From Asterias rubens (lineage: Eukaryota; Echinodermata; Asteroidea; Forcipulatida; Asteriidae), in the NCBI RefSeq assembly GCF_902459465.1, contig NC_047080.1:9770866-9834865 (forward strand): 64,000 nucleotides of DNA, read 5' to 3'. The notes beneath the pieces are model-generated. The model was not told the DNA's origin. It ran no database searches and was given only the letters and a program-made list of their open reading frames with translations. Below, piece by piece: positions 55,501 through 64,000 of the stretch. A program made the translations under genes and the position numbers. Position 1 is the stretch's first letter, and every line of letters begins with the position of its first letter.

Positions 55501-58500
55501 GCGCGGCTTTTTCAGCCGAGAGTCAAAAACGGCTTATTTATTTAATAATATAATGACCCCTTGACGCCAGTGACGATTTTCCCCTAAATGGGTTTGAACA
55601 CAGTTCTCCAGCCTTGGCAAACTGAGGGCGCTGTTTTCCACATCTGCTTTACCTGCCAGGCCTCTGATGGGTGATACCATACTCAAGCCTACATTCATGG
55701 ACTGTAAAGGCGGTAACCCTGTTTCAGCCCTAGGAGTAGGTTGCATGCAACGCCCCCTGGAAAATAGTTCATCTGTAGCCCACACCTTGAAGTGGCCTTC
55801 GGGCCTTGTGTGTCTGGCGACTTGCATAAAACTAATCTCACATGACATTCTTGATTTTTTGTTATAGGTACGTGTGAATGGATATCAAGGGTTTGTTTTT
55901 CAACATCGTTCTAGTGCCGACTTAACTAGTTTCGACGTCATTCGTATCATGGCTGAAGCAGACTCCGTCGATTTGTGTTGGGTTAAATTTAATCTGGAGC
56001 TACTTTCTGGAGGAACATCTACCCCGGTAGGTTTACATATTATTATTATAATATCAGGCAAATACATGTAAAAGTTAAAATTATGACTTGAACCTTTTTG
56101 CTTAAACCCTTACAGTGCCTCATATGAGCATTAAAAACAATTACTATCAGATGAATTTGATTACGAGGAAAACACGCTTGAGATTTGAGAAACATAATTT
56201 TGATTTTGAGTGTTTAAAGTGAAAGGTCGTCCACCCGCTGGATTTTAACAACAAGACTGGTCCGCTGAATAGAACTATCCATTGACTCGTACACAAACAA
56301 GCCATGTCATGTAGTTGTTTGACACACCCGACCCAACCCGTGCACATATTTATGGGTCTTTCCCTGTAAAGGTGAAATGCAACCAGGGCAAAATTTCATG
56401 GCTCTGCTTACCGCCGAATTATGCGCTTACGGTCACCATTCTCTACAAGCCCCAAATGTCTGCACTAGCTGTATTATCGTAGAATGCCCAGTAGTAATGT
56501 GAAGTACGCAAGCGCAGTAGCAAAAGTTCCACGCTAGCCCGTGAAAAAAGCTTCACGTAAGCACGGAATTCCCTGCTTCCGTAAGCGCGAATTCTTTGCT
56601 AACAGTAGGCAGAACAATGAAGGCGTTCAAAGTGTACTCTTGCACACTTTTAATAGCCCCATGGTTTACTTCACAGGAAAGCACTCCTTGTGACCAGCCG
56701 GTACCAAAAAGACTCTGTGATGAACTTGTCTGCCACTTGTTTTCCGATGACCAGCTGATGTATGCTAGCGCAAGCCCCATGCCGATACCAACAACACCCA
56801 CTCCAACTTTATCAGACAATGTTGCAAGTTCATTGGAAGAAATGACTGAACTTATATGTTGCTTGGAGGGTATCACCGACGATGTTGCCACGAACGGGGA
56901 CAACTCATCTTTTCAGGTATGTTTTGTCTTCATCATCATCATCGTCATCATCATCTACGTCATCATTTAGCGTGTGTTAATCCAGAGTTAGATGTAGCCC
57001 CAAACATATTTCGTTATGTATTTCAGCTTTTTGCTTATAACAATATATATAACTTTCTGTCTCTTTGTCATGCATTTCCTCATGACTGCTTCTGTTACAA
57101 TACACCAGTTTATTATATGGGGGTTGTCATTATTGTATTAGTCTTCGAGAAAGGTTTGCTATGGTTGAAACGTCAAGGCCATTAAAAGCACTGGACACTA
57201 TTGGTAATTACTCAAAATAGTTATTAGCATAAAACCTTATTTGGTAACGAGTAATGGAGAGCTGTTGATAGTAACACATTGGGAGAAACGGCTCCCTCTG
57301 AAGTTGCGTTGTTTTCGAGAAAGTAGAAAGTTTTCACGAACGTGATTTCGAAACCTCGGAATTATATTTTGAGGTCCCGAAATCAAGCATTTGAAAGCAC
57401 ACAGCTTCGTGAACAAAGGTGTCTTTTTCTTCCATTATTATCTCGTAATTTCGACTACCAATTTACTTTAAAGTTACACAGGTTCGTTATTTTATGCATA
57501 TGTTTAGATACACCAAGTGAGAAGACTGGTCTTTGATGATTACCAATAGTGTCCAGTGTCCTGAACTAACTTTGTTCATGATAATAGCAGTACACATGTA
57601 TACGTTTTATTGACAGTTAGCTGCCAAAATCACCTCGGAGCTACTAACTTGGAACGGTGACGCAACCTGGAATACAATCAATCAAGTAAATATAAAGCTC
57701 TTATTTATACAATCACTTTCAAGAAAGAAAAAATCTTTTCTTTCAATTGTTGTAACATAAAAAAATGAGGTGATGAATATACTGTTTCTGCATGCAGAGT
57801 TGGGTTTATCTACTGTTGTCAATCCAATAGTGTTTTACAACTGCTCACGAGAAGTTCGAAAACTTTCGTTCAATCAAGTATATTTTTTATTATTTATTAG
57901 TTTTGACCATTGCACGAGTAAAAGCAGTCAATATTTGTTTTATAATGCCCCAGACATTCCTAAATACTGTACTATTAATTTACAGACATGAATGCTACAA
58001 TCCACGGACGACGCGTGTAGATTGCGAATTTTTTTTACTGTGCTGCATGTAGTGTCATGTAATCCAAAATGGTTACAGACTATTAATTTATCATCCTCGT
58101 ACACGCAACGGACGTCTGGGTACTGCACGCCGTGTGATAGTCTTCGGACTAGCGCACGGCAAACCGATGCGCTATCACACGGCCGTCGTCTAGTAAAATT
58201 AAGACATATCATGTGACGCGCGCTAAACCAATGAAAAGGCAGAGTAGTGGTAAGGGGTGTTAATATAAAGGTTTTTATCACCACTCCATTCTGCGAATCT
58301 GATTGGAGGATTAGCGCGCACTTGAAGATAAAACTTAATACAAACAAAGTAATAAATGATAAAAATATACTTGATTGAAAAAAGTTTCCTAACTTTTTGT
58401 GAGCAGTTTATATATACTGTACCTTCTTATGTTTATAGCTGAGTGATGCTAGTCCCATCAGCCTGTTGGACAGACTGGATGATGTGGCACAAGTAATGGG

Positions 58501-61500
58501 ATCTCAACTCGAAGTCGGGGAGGTGTTGCGGGCAGACACACCGACTATGAGTGAGTTATTATATTTCTCTTGACATGAGTATTAATTGCTTATAGCAACT
58601 GCAAAATCATGAAGTTTGATTCAGAACTGACTCCGCGGCAGCACAGTTAATCACGATCCTATAAGCTAATGTAGAGTCCAAGTCTATTTTCTATACCATC
58701 CGCCCAGGTATTACAGTTAATAAGCAGGACAGTTCTATTTAGAACTGAGAAGTCTTCCGAACACCCGAACAATCTACTCCGCGGTAGTAGAATACAGCAA
58801 AACAGTTATCTAAGCAAAACCCTACCTGGCAAGTAGATACACACATGGTGTTACCGCAAACCAAATGTAATATTAGTAACGGGGACCTCTACGGCTTAAT
58901 GGTCCTTCCGAAGGACAAAAAGCAAATTATTGTAAAGTATTTTGCTCAAGGAAACACAAATGCCATCACGACCGGGACTCATACACACACTCAGCTGATC
59001 GGATATCCTAAGAGCTTGAGTCTGGTGCTCGTAACACCTCGGAGGATCATGGCTTCATAAAAAAAAAACAATAATAATAATTCTGTCTTGTTTTGACACT
59101 CCTCCCTCTCCAGGTTGCATTCTGGAGTCCAATACTGTTGAAGAATTTAGTCAGAAAGATTGGATCTTTAAGCCATTTCAAAACACTCAGGAGCAAATTA
59201 CTATCAAGGGATCTGATCTTCTCAGCTCGGGACAAAACAGTAAGTATGTAAAAAATATTATTAAAGACCCAATATTTTTACAATTGGCACGAATATGAAT
59301 CTGCAGAAAAAAATCTAAAGACATATCGCCATTTTTTGTATAAAAAAAACGGGATTACCGTAGTAAAAAAAAAAAACTCCCAAAGACTTTCACCAAATTC
59401 ATACGCAGCGTAAAACAAGAGTCGGCAGTTTAACGTACTAAGGGTGTTAATTGCCCAATAACTTCTTGCTTCACCAACAGAAACAAATAAAATATCCATT
59501 CTGGGTGTTGCTCATACCAACATTACTGAGATACTCAACAACCATCAAACAGGAACCAACGATAATATCATCGCGGATGTGATTTCTGCAACAGTGTTTA
59601 CTCCTACTGGACGATTCTCATCGCCAGCATCTTTCAAGCGACAAATCACAAACCTTACGGTAAATAATAGACATTTATAACTATAATGTTTATCATTTTG
59701 TCTTTAGGCCTGTCATTGTTTAAAAAAAAAAAAAAAAAAATATTGTATAATTTGCCTATAAACACTGTTGGTAATTGTCAAAGACTAGTCTTCTCACTTG
59801 GTGTATCTCAACATATGCATATACAAAAAAACTGTCAAAATTGGAACTACATTGGTCGTCGAAAGTTTCGAGATAATATTGAAGAAAAAACACCCTTGTC
59901 ACACGAAGTTGTGTGCCTTCAGATGCTTGATTTCGGGACCTAAAAATCTAACTCTGAGGTCTGGAAATCAAATTCGTGGACAAGTACCTCTTTCACGAAT
60001 ACTACGTTACTTCAGAGGGAGCCGTTTCTCACAATGTTTTATACTATCAACAGCTCTCCATTGCTCGTCACCAAGTAAGTTTTTATGCTAATAATTATTT
60101 TGAGTAATTACCAATAGTGTCGATAGGCTTGTCATTGTTCCAAATACCAAAGGTATACTTTGCCCTTTAATCCTTTATAAATGTGACCACTCATTTCTGT
60201 ATAAACTTAACAAACGCACAAACAATGTGAGTATACTGTTCACTTATTTAATCACATTTTGTCATTACAATTGAGCTAAGATTTTATTTCTTAATTCCTC
60301 CCTGGCGTTTTAGGGTTCCGTGAATGCATCAATGGAAAGAGTATCGTTTTGTGGATTTTGGGATGACTTTCTATAGTAAGTTTTTGTTTGTTGGGGTGTT
60401 TGTTTGTTTGTTTGTTTGTTTTGATTTTCTTCCGATCAAGGGAGCTCGGCAAACTCCCAAAAGGGAATATAAACGCCAAGCTGACACTACAGCCAATCTC
60501 TCTAAAACAAACATTGGTTTAAAGGCAATTGGACACGTTTGAAAACTACTGAGTATAGTTTTCTTCTATTTGCACCCGAAAAGACTTCGGCTTGAAGCCT
60601 TTCAACGTATATGATTCTGAATTGCACAAATCTTTATATTGTGATTCAGTAGCTAGACGACAACACTTTATTCTAGTCATTGTGAAATCAGCCGCTAGCT
60701 TGGTAGGGTTGGAACCCACAACCTTGCAATTGCAAGTCCTGCAGTCTAACCACTTGACCACGGTTAGCTTGGTAGGATTCAAACCCACAACCTTGCAATT
60801 GCAAGTCCTGCAGTCTAACCACTGGACCACGGTTAGCTTGGTAGGATTCAAACCCACAACCTTGCGATTGCAAGTCCTGCGGTCTAACCACTGGACCACG
60901 GTTAGCTTGGTAGGACTCAAACCCACAACCTTGCGATTGCAAGTCCTGCAGTCTAACCACTGGACCACGGTTAGCTTGGTAGGACTCAAACCCCCAACCT
61001 TGCGATTGCAAGTCCTGCAGTCTAACCACTGGACCACGGTTAGCTTGGTAGGACTCAAACCCACAACCTTGCCACGTCATGCTAAATGATCCCTCTTCCC
61101 CTGCCTTTCAAAGACGTCAAATTATTTGTTTTCTATTGTTCTATTATAACAGTGATACAGAGATAGGTGGATGGTCAACAGAAGGATGCCAGCGTGTGGA
61201 CGTTCTTGATGAAGAATTTATTGAGGACAATGTTGGCGATTTGGTCTCTTGCTACTGTAACCATACCACAAACTATGCCATTTTGATGCGCATTGTACCA
61301 ATAAGAGTCCGACGCCGCAGAAAAGTCACCACTTCAAAGCCAACTGAACCGGTGAAGCACACCACTAATTTACTGACCACCACACCCCCTCCAATAGTAA
61401 CTACTGGGGAAGCAACTACCACCACACCGACTACTACATATCCCCCCAAAGTCACTACCGAAGCAGTAACTGAAGTTAAGCACACCACTATTTTTCCGAC

Positions 61501-64000
61501 TACAACATCCCCGCCCATAGTAACTACTGGGGCAGTAACCAATTCAAAACCAACTAAATTCTTTAAGCACACGACCCTTATATCGACTACACGATCCCCT
61601 AAACCAACTACCTGGGCAACTGAAGCTATCACAAAACCAACTAAATTCTTTAAGCACACGACTCTTATACCGACTACTAGATCCCCTAAACCAACTACCT
61701 GGGCAACTGAAGCTATCACAAAACCAACTAAATTGATTGGGCACACCACTAACTTACTGACTTCTTCGCCCCGTCCCATTGTAACTACTTTGGCAGAAAC
61801 TAAAACCACCTCAAAGCCAACTGAAAAGCACTCCACCGGTTTATCGACCACCACAGCCCCTAAACCAACTATTCACGTAGTAACTACTGAAGCAGTTACT
61901 GAAGCAAAGAGTGCATCCTTCAATCCGACCAATCAAGCCACAGCACGTGACGTCATCTCAACCAGCAACCAATCAGCTGCATCCAATTCAAATGTCTCAG
62001 TCATCAATGACACAGTGACTGATGAGTCATACTATTATTACTACTACTACTACCCAGTGGTATGTAATTATGGAAATTTTTATCAACTTTTCGTAAGGTT
62101 AATCTATTTCAAATAAAAACACACACACACACAAATTGATTAAAAGATTGGGCAGTTCTCATAGTATTGATGATTTTTTTTCTTCACTGTCTTTAGGACG
62201 CCGTTTCTGAGAGCATCTTGGATGTTCTAAACTTGATTGGGTGCATCATGTCCATCGTTGCTCTGATTGTAGCTCTGGTATGCTTCATCGTATTCAGGTA
62301 TTAAGTCTATTACCTCAACACTCACCAAATGGAGACTTTGGAACACTTGGTGGCAGCAGACGGCTAAATATCTATCCCGATGCAAATTTAATATCTCTTA
62401 TAAATATCTATTGTTTTACGGTAGTTCTGAACCGACGCACACTGACTAGAACAATGGGTTTGCCTGGTAAGTCTGCTGCCATCTAACGTCCCAAAGTGCC
62501 CGCTGCATACCAGTCCCTAGACTTGATTCAAGTCCCGTTCTCGAGCGAGAGGTCCCTAAGCATACCCACAGTGGTCCCCCCGACGTGCGGAACAGGTTTG
62601 GGGGGAATGCAGAGCAGTTTTCTAGCGATGGCACGGGATTGGGACTTGAGTCAAGTCTAACTGGTCCCCTGTCCTTAGCATAGCCTTCCACCTCTGGGAC
62701 ACTACAGTTCAAAATCCCACCAAAACACTGATTGGAATGTTTTCTTTTATTTGAGCAATTACCAATAGTGTCAACTGCCTTTAATAATGAGTTTTTTAAT
62801 TTTTATTTTATGGTCCCTTTTTTTTCCACAGGCACTCTTCCTTGGATACAGAACGCATTCTAATTCACATGAATTTGATGGGATCTCTACTCATAGCGAT
62901 GACACTCTTTCTTATCAGTTTGCTACTGACTTCTTATTTGGTGAGAATTTGCATTGTGTGCATAAATATGATTGTGAGATTATTCAATGAAAGTTCTCCA
63001 AAAGATGATCAAACCATCCTAATAGAAACGTCGAGTTGAAACTAACGGTTCTTTTCAGAACCACCCCAACTCATTGAGAGTTACATGGTGTTACCGCAAA
63101 CCTTTCCATATCGTATTTCCACCATGCAAAGTTTTAAATCCTACTTAAATGTAAGCCCAACAATATTTATATTGGGTGCGTTCGTTTAGCTTCCCCGGGT
63201 CGACCCCTTTGTGTGGTGTTTTTTAATTACCCACGTTCGTCATGGACAAAAATCCCTCCACACACCGGGGTCGACCCAGGGAAGCTAAACGAACGCACCC
63301 AATGTCAAAGGGGAAGAATACCTTTTGGTAACTACACTCACGAACCTCGAAGTGTGACGTCAGATGCTTAGGCTACCTGAATGCCCCTATAATACCGCAA
63401 ACCCTTCTATATCGTATTTCCACCATGCAAAGTTTAAAAAATTATTCATTGTTCGTTCATTATTCTCCTGAAGACGAGCAGAGTATACTGTTCGAAACGT
63501 CGAGACCCAACCGGCTCTTTTCAGAGCCAACACTCACCCTAAGAGATTTTTAAATGGTTGTACCCGCAAGTTTACTATCTATTTATAGTTTCCTCTTAAA
63601 ACATTATTCCTTTGTAGATACCATGTAAGATCATCGCAATGGTACTGCACTACCTATACCTAGTAGTGTTTTCTTGGATGTTAGTGGAAGGCATCCATCT
63701 TTATCGACTCATCGTCACAGTGTATGGGAGTGAGAAACAAATGGCCAAGTTCTATTGTTTACTTGGATGGGGTAAGTTACTTTGAAAGTAAGTGAAGGAA
63801 ATACATTTCAATGCAGGATTATTCTGAGTGACGAAACGCTAGGTGGCAGCAGACTTATTTATCTTGGTAAGTTTGCTGCCACCTAGCGTTTAAAAGTATC
63901 CCACTGTAACTGTACATTTCATACATTTTGATGAAGAACACTTCCCCGCTAGAGGCTCTTTTTCACACACCAACAAAATTATGTGTGTGGTGCAGGTCAG
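49551..64000 (+). CDS. Adhesion GPCR with galectin-like N-terminus and post-GPS mucin linker (3' partial)
   Basis: Exons: 49551-49595, 51219-51252, 52260-52365, 54472-54703, 55868-56026, 56677-56916, 57617-57685, 58439-58550, 59114-59239, 59481-59659, 60314-60375, 61153-62059, 62197-62297, 62832-62940, 63618-63771; a sixteenth probably starts at 63996. All phases agree, 878 aa visible. Order: signal peptide (1-26); galectin-like domain (about 44-181; HLRPGIEWVRFNLQGS, VHVDSR, YEVRVNG, FQHR); Cys-containing and GAIN-like region (193-434); GPS with C447, W450, C467, C488, C490 and H492-T493|T494, predicting cleavage before TNYAILM; polybasic RVRRRRK (506-512); Thr/Pro mucin-like linker (about 513-747); eight Tyr (748-755); TM1 (about 768-790), TM2 and TM3 with LVEGIHLY and C830, typical of class B2. 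Homology of TM and GPS is firm, the galectin call good; ligand unknown. Confidence 0.9.
49834..50155 (+). mobile_element. 380-bp-family MITE, right end missing
   Basis: Receptor intron 1. Starts aaaggcagtggacactattg; stops near ttttatgcaagtaaattg, losing the last ~70 bp. Confidence 0.85.
50452..51078. mobile_element. Palindromic MITE split by a SINE
   Basis: Receptor intron 1. Ends aaaggaacacgttgccttgg / ccaaggcaacgtgttccttt match 28739-29122. The left arm is interrupted after gttggtgtttgaaaag by the SINE at 50493-50815, then the palindrome resumes at aaagcacaaacatgaatcga. Confidence 0.88.
50493..50815 (+). mobile_element. tRNA-derived SINE (S1), best copy
   Basis: Box B gggttcgaatcccggtcgtg, then gacacttgtgtccttgagca, cacccaggggtataaatggg, gagcgccacggcagctcggg, gcccaatgaccagggtacta, cgctatataagaa and an ATT tail. 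The box A region (ctggtgctaattcaccgg) is shortened. Reference for the copies at 3400, 36777 and 38560-38650. Confidence 0.82.
51902..52165. mobile_element. Foldback MITE, ACCAAAGATTATAGAGCGCC ends
   Basis: Receptor intron 2, ending 94 bp before exon 3. Left accaaagattatagagcgcc, gcaaggcgcaagatgcgga pairs almost perfectly with right tccgcatcttgcaccttgcg, gcgctctataatctttggt. Confidence 0.85.
52550..52694. mobile_element. Foldback MITE, GGGTGCGTTCGTTTAGCTTC ends
   Basis: Receptor intron 3. gggtgcgttcgtttagcttc / gaagctaaacgaacgcaccc, exact 20-bp inverted ends, about 145 bp in all. Same family as 63174-63300. Confidence 0.88.
52716..53414. mobile_element. TIR element with 9-bp TSD, 699 bp (Mutator-like)
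   Basis: Receptor intron 3. Left TAGTCTGGTTCCTAAACCAA and right ttggtcagggaaccagacta are imperfect TIRs reaching about 70 bp inward (ggtatcaccc / gggtgatacc). Exact 9-mers GTATGATTT flank it (52707-52715, 53415-53423). The interior has atatataaac about 40 bp before a donor-like ctg|gtaagt at 53029, so it may carry a promoter/exon fragment. Confidence 0.85.
53428..53722. mobile_element. TIR element with 9-bp TSD, CATAGAGTTATATATAAGAA ends
   Basis: Receptor intron 3. Left catagagttatatataagaa, ctagagggcgc and right gcgcgctctagttcttatat, ataactctatg. Flanked by exact GATTTCACC at 53419-53427 and 53723-53731. It sits 13 bp from the preceding element, overlapping that element's target duplication. 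The interior repeats caacttacaaaatggc / caacttagaaaatggc. Confidence 0.88.
54140..54295. mobile_element. GGGTGCG-family MITE, one end lost
   Basis: Right end gaagctaaacgaacgcaccc intact; the left begins inside at ggggctcacccgggtcagcc, colinear with the interior of 18032-18268. Confidence 0.75.
54725..54964. mobile_element. Near-perfect 240-bp palindrome with 9-bp TSD (Mutator-like MITE)
   Basis: Receptor intron 4. TAGACTTGTGGACAAGTCGT at the left and its near-complement at the right (acgacttgtcgacaagtcta); the arms stay paired almost to the centre (caactcctcattaacggag). Exact 9-mers CTCTTGACT flank it at 54716-54724 and 54965-54973. Good preservation suggests a fairly recent insertion. Confidence 0.93.
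55655..55750 (+). repeat. Single copy of the 80-bp dispersed repeat
   Basis: Receptor intron 4: tgatgggtgataccatactc, gcggtaaccctgtttcagcc, ctaggagtaggt, with the flank cccacaccttgaagtggcct also found at 36245-36270. Confidence 0.75.
56385..56625. mobile_element. Diverged palindromic MITE, CATGGCTCTGCTTACCGCCG type
   Basis: Receptor intron 5. Left catggctctgcttaccgccg and right taagcgcgaattctttgcta, acagtaggcaga; relative of 38650-38935. It ends about 50 bp before exon 6. Confidence 0.7.
57182..57565 (+). mobile_element. 380-bp-family MITE, complete
   Basis: Receptor intron 6, ending 52 bp before exon 7. ttaaaagcactggacactat to accaatagtgtccagtgtcc; contains gagaaacggctccctctgaa and caccaagtgagaagactggt. 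Confidence 0.9.
58930..59055 (-). mobile_element. SINE (S1) fragment
   Basis: gtaaagtattttgctcaagg, aaacacaaatgccatcacga, ccgggactcatac, then aagagcttgagtctggtgct, the reverse-orientation head region of S1. Receptor intron 8. Confidence 0.55.
59755..60122 (-). mobile_element. 380-bp-family MITE, nearly complete
   Basis: Receptor intron 10. actgttggtaattgtcaaag at the left and gagtaattaccaatagtgtc at the right; reversed relative to 57182-57565. Confidence 0.85.
60412..61075 (-). mobile_element. SINE (S2) with tandemly amplified tRNA-like head
   Basis: Receptor intron 11, which splits the GPS motif. On the minus strand an array of head units (box A-like ggtccagtggttagactgca, box B-like gttgtgggtttgagtcctac) precedes one S2 body (ctgatttcacaatgactaga, gaattcc-type body) and a gtttgtttg tail on the plus strand at 60385-60420. 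Units begin at 60696, 60765, 60834, 60903, 60972 and 61041: an exact 69-bp period, five full and one truncated. Confidence 0.88.
61549..61720 (+). repeat. 84-bp in-frame duplication in the receptor's mucin linker
   Basis: Two near-identical 28-residue units, each with TKFFKHTTLI, then TTRSPKPTTWATEAITKP. Further diverged units of the KHTTNLLTTT type surround them. Period 84 bp keeps frame. Shows that the linker grows by tandem duplication. Confidence 0.9.
62333..62500. mobile_element. Palindrome-ended MITE, CTTGGTGGCAGCAGAC family
   Basis: Receptor intron 13. actttggaacacttggtggc, agcagac / gtctgctgccatctaacgtc, ccaaagt. Same family as 19830-19957 and 63828-63905. Confidence 0.75.
62518..62659. 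mobile_element. Short TAGACTTG foldback element
   Basis: Receptor intron 13. TAGACTTGATTCAAGTCCCG at the left; cgggattgggacttgagtca, agtcta at the right. Flanked by accagtccc (62509-62517) and actggtccc (62660-62668), an imperfect 9-bp duplication. Fits the TAG(A/T)CT family of 13424, 22172 and 54725. Confidence 0.75.
63174..63300. mobile_element. Foldback MITE, GGGTGCGTTCGTTTAGCTTC ends
   Basis: Receptor intron 14. Exact 20-bp inverted ends plus ccccgggtcgacccc / ggggtcgaccc arms, about 127 bp. Confidence 0.9.
63828..63905. mobile_element. Mini-hairpin MITE, GCTAGGTGGCAGCAGAC family
   Basis: Receptor intron 15. aacgctaggtggcagcagac / tttgctgccacctagcgttt with a loop of about 20 bp; the shortest member of the family in the window. 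Confidence 0.8.

Noticed and set aside
60694..61075. CRISPR-like direct repeats (also 34751-35480 and 1622-1943)
   Set aside because: Whole units are repeated without unique spacers, and the DNA is eukaryotic.
60546..61089. 165-172 aa repetitive open frames on both strands
   Set aside because: Produced by the 69-bp tandem tRNA-like head array; open in several frames because the unit is a multiple of three without stops.
61273..61854. 193-aa valine-rich frame on the minus strand
   Set aside because: Antisense shadow of the Thr/Pro-rich coding exon of the receptor.

Overview
This is animal nuclear DNA: spliced genes with GT/AG introns, long AT-rich introns, and a dense load of short inverted-repeat elements (MITEs), tRNA-derived SINEs and minisatellites. 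The protein families and the repeat landscape, above all many ~380 bp elements ending in AAAGGCAGTGGACACTATTG, point to an echinoderm, most likely a sea star. The species cannot be fixed from the sequence.

Five protein-coding genes can be reconstructed exon by exon. (1) 89-3142, plus strand: the last three exons of a matrin-3/ZNF638-like nuclear protein with a matrin-type zinc finger; its 5' part lies outside the window. (2) 7117-8523, minus strand: a single-exon RNF26-like membrane RING E3 ligase, tail-to-tail with gene 1. (3) 11450-20128, plus strand: a complete DDX39B/UAP56 DECD-box RNA helicase in nine coding exons, head-to-head with gene 2, with a likely noncoding first exon ending at 10412. 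(4) 26951-40324, plus strand: a complete mitochondrial sarcosine dehydrogenase (SARDH) in fifteen coding exons, 906 aa. (5) 49551 to the window end, plus strand: an adhesion GPCR whose first fifteen exons (878 aa, through TM3) are visible. Genes 1 and 3 belong to nuclear RNA handling, gene 2 to ER/endosome ubiquitination, gene 4 to one-carbon/choline catabolism and gene 5 to cell-surface signalling. Nothing suggests that they form a functional cluster.

The most unusual object is gene 5. Its N-terminus resembles a galectin carbohydrate-recognition domain, followed by a GAIN/GPS autoproteolysis module. Between the GPS tethered agonist and TM1, in the same exon, lies a Thr/Pro-rich mucin-like linker of about 230 residues, where this receptor class normally has a very short one. 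A polybasic tract follows the tethered agonist and eight consecutive tyrosines precede TM1.

The non-genic DNA is also informative. At least five palindromic elements start with TAG(A/T)CT and are flanked by 9-bp target duplications, four exact and one imperfect (Mutator-like). A SARDH exon end plus its 5' splice site has been amplified into a 106-bp intronic array. A SINE has had its tRNA-like head amplified with an exact 69-bp period inside the intron that splits the GPS motif. The 40.3-49.5 kb gap is largely a diverged tandem segmental duplication stuffed with MITEs.
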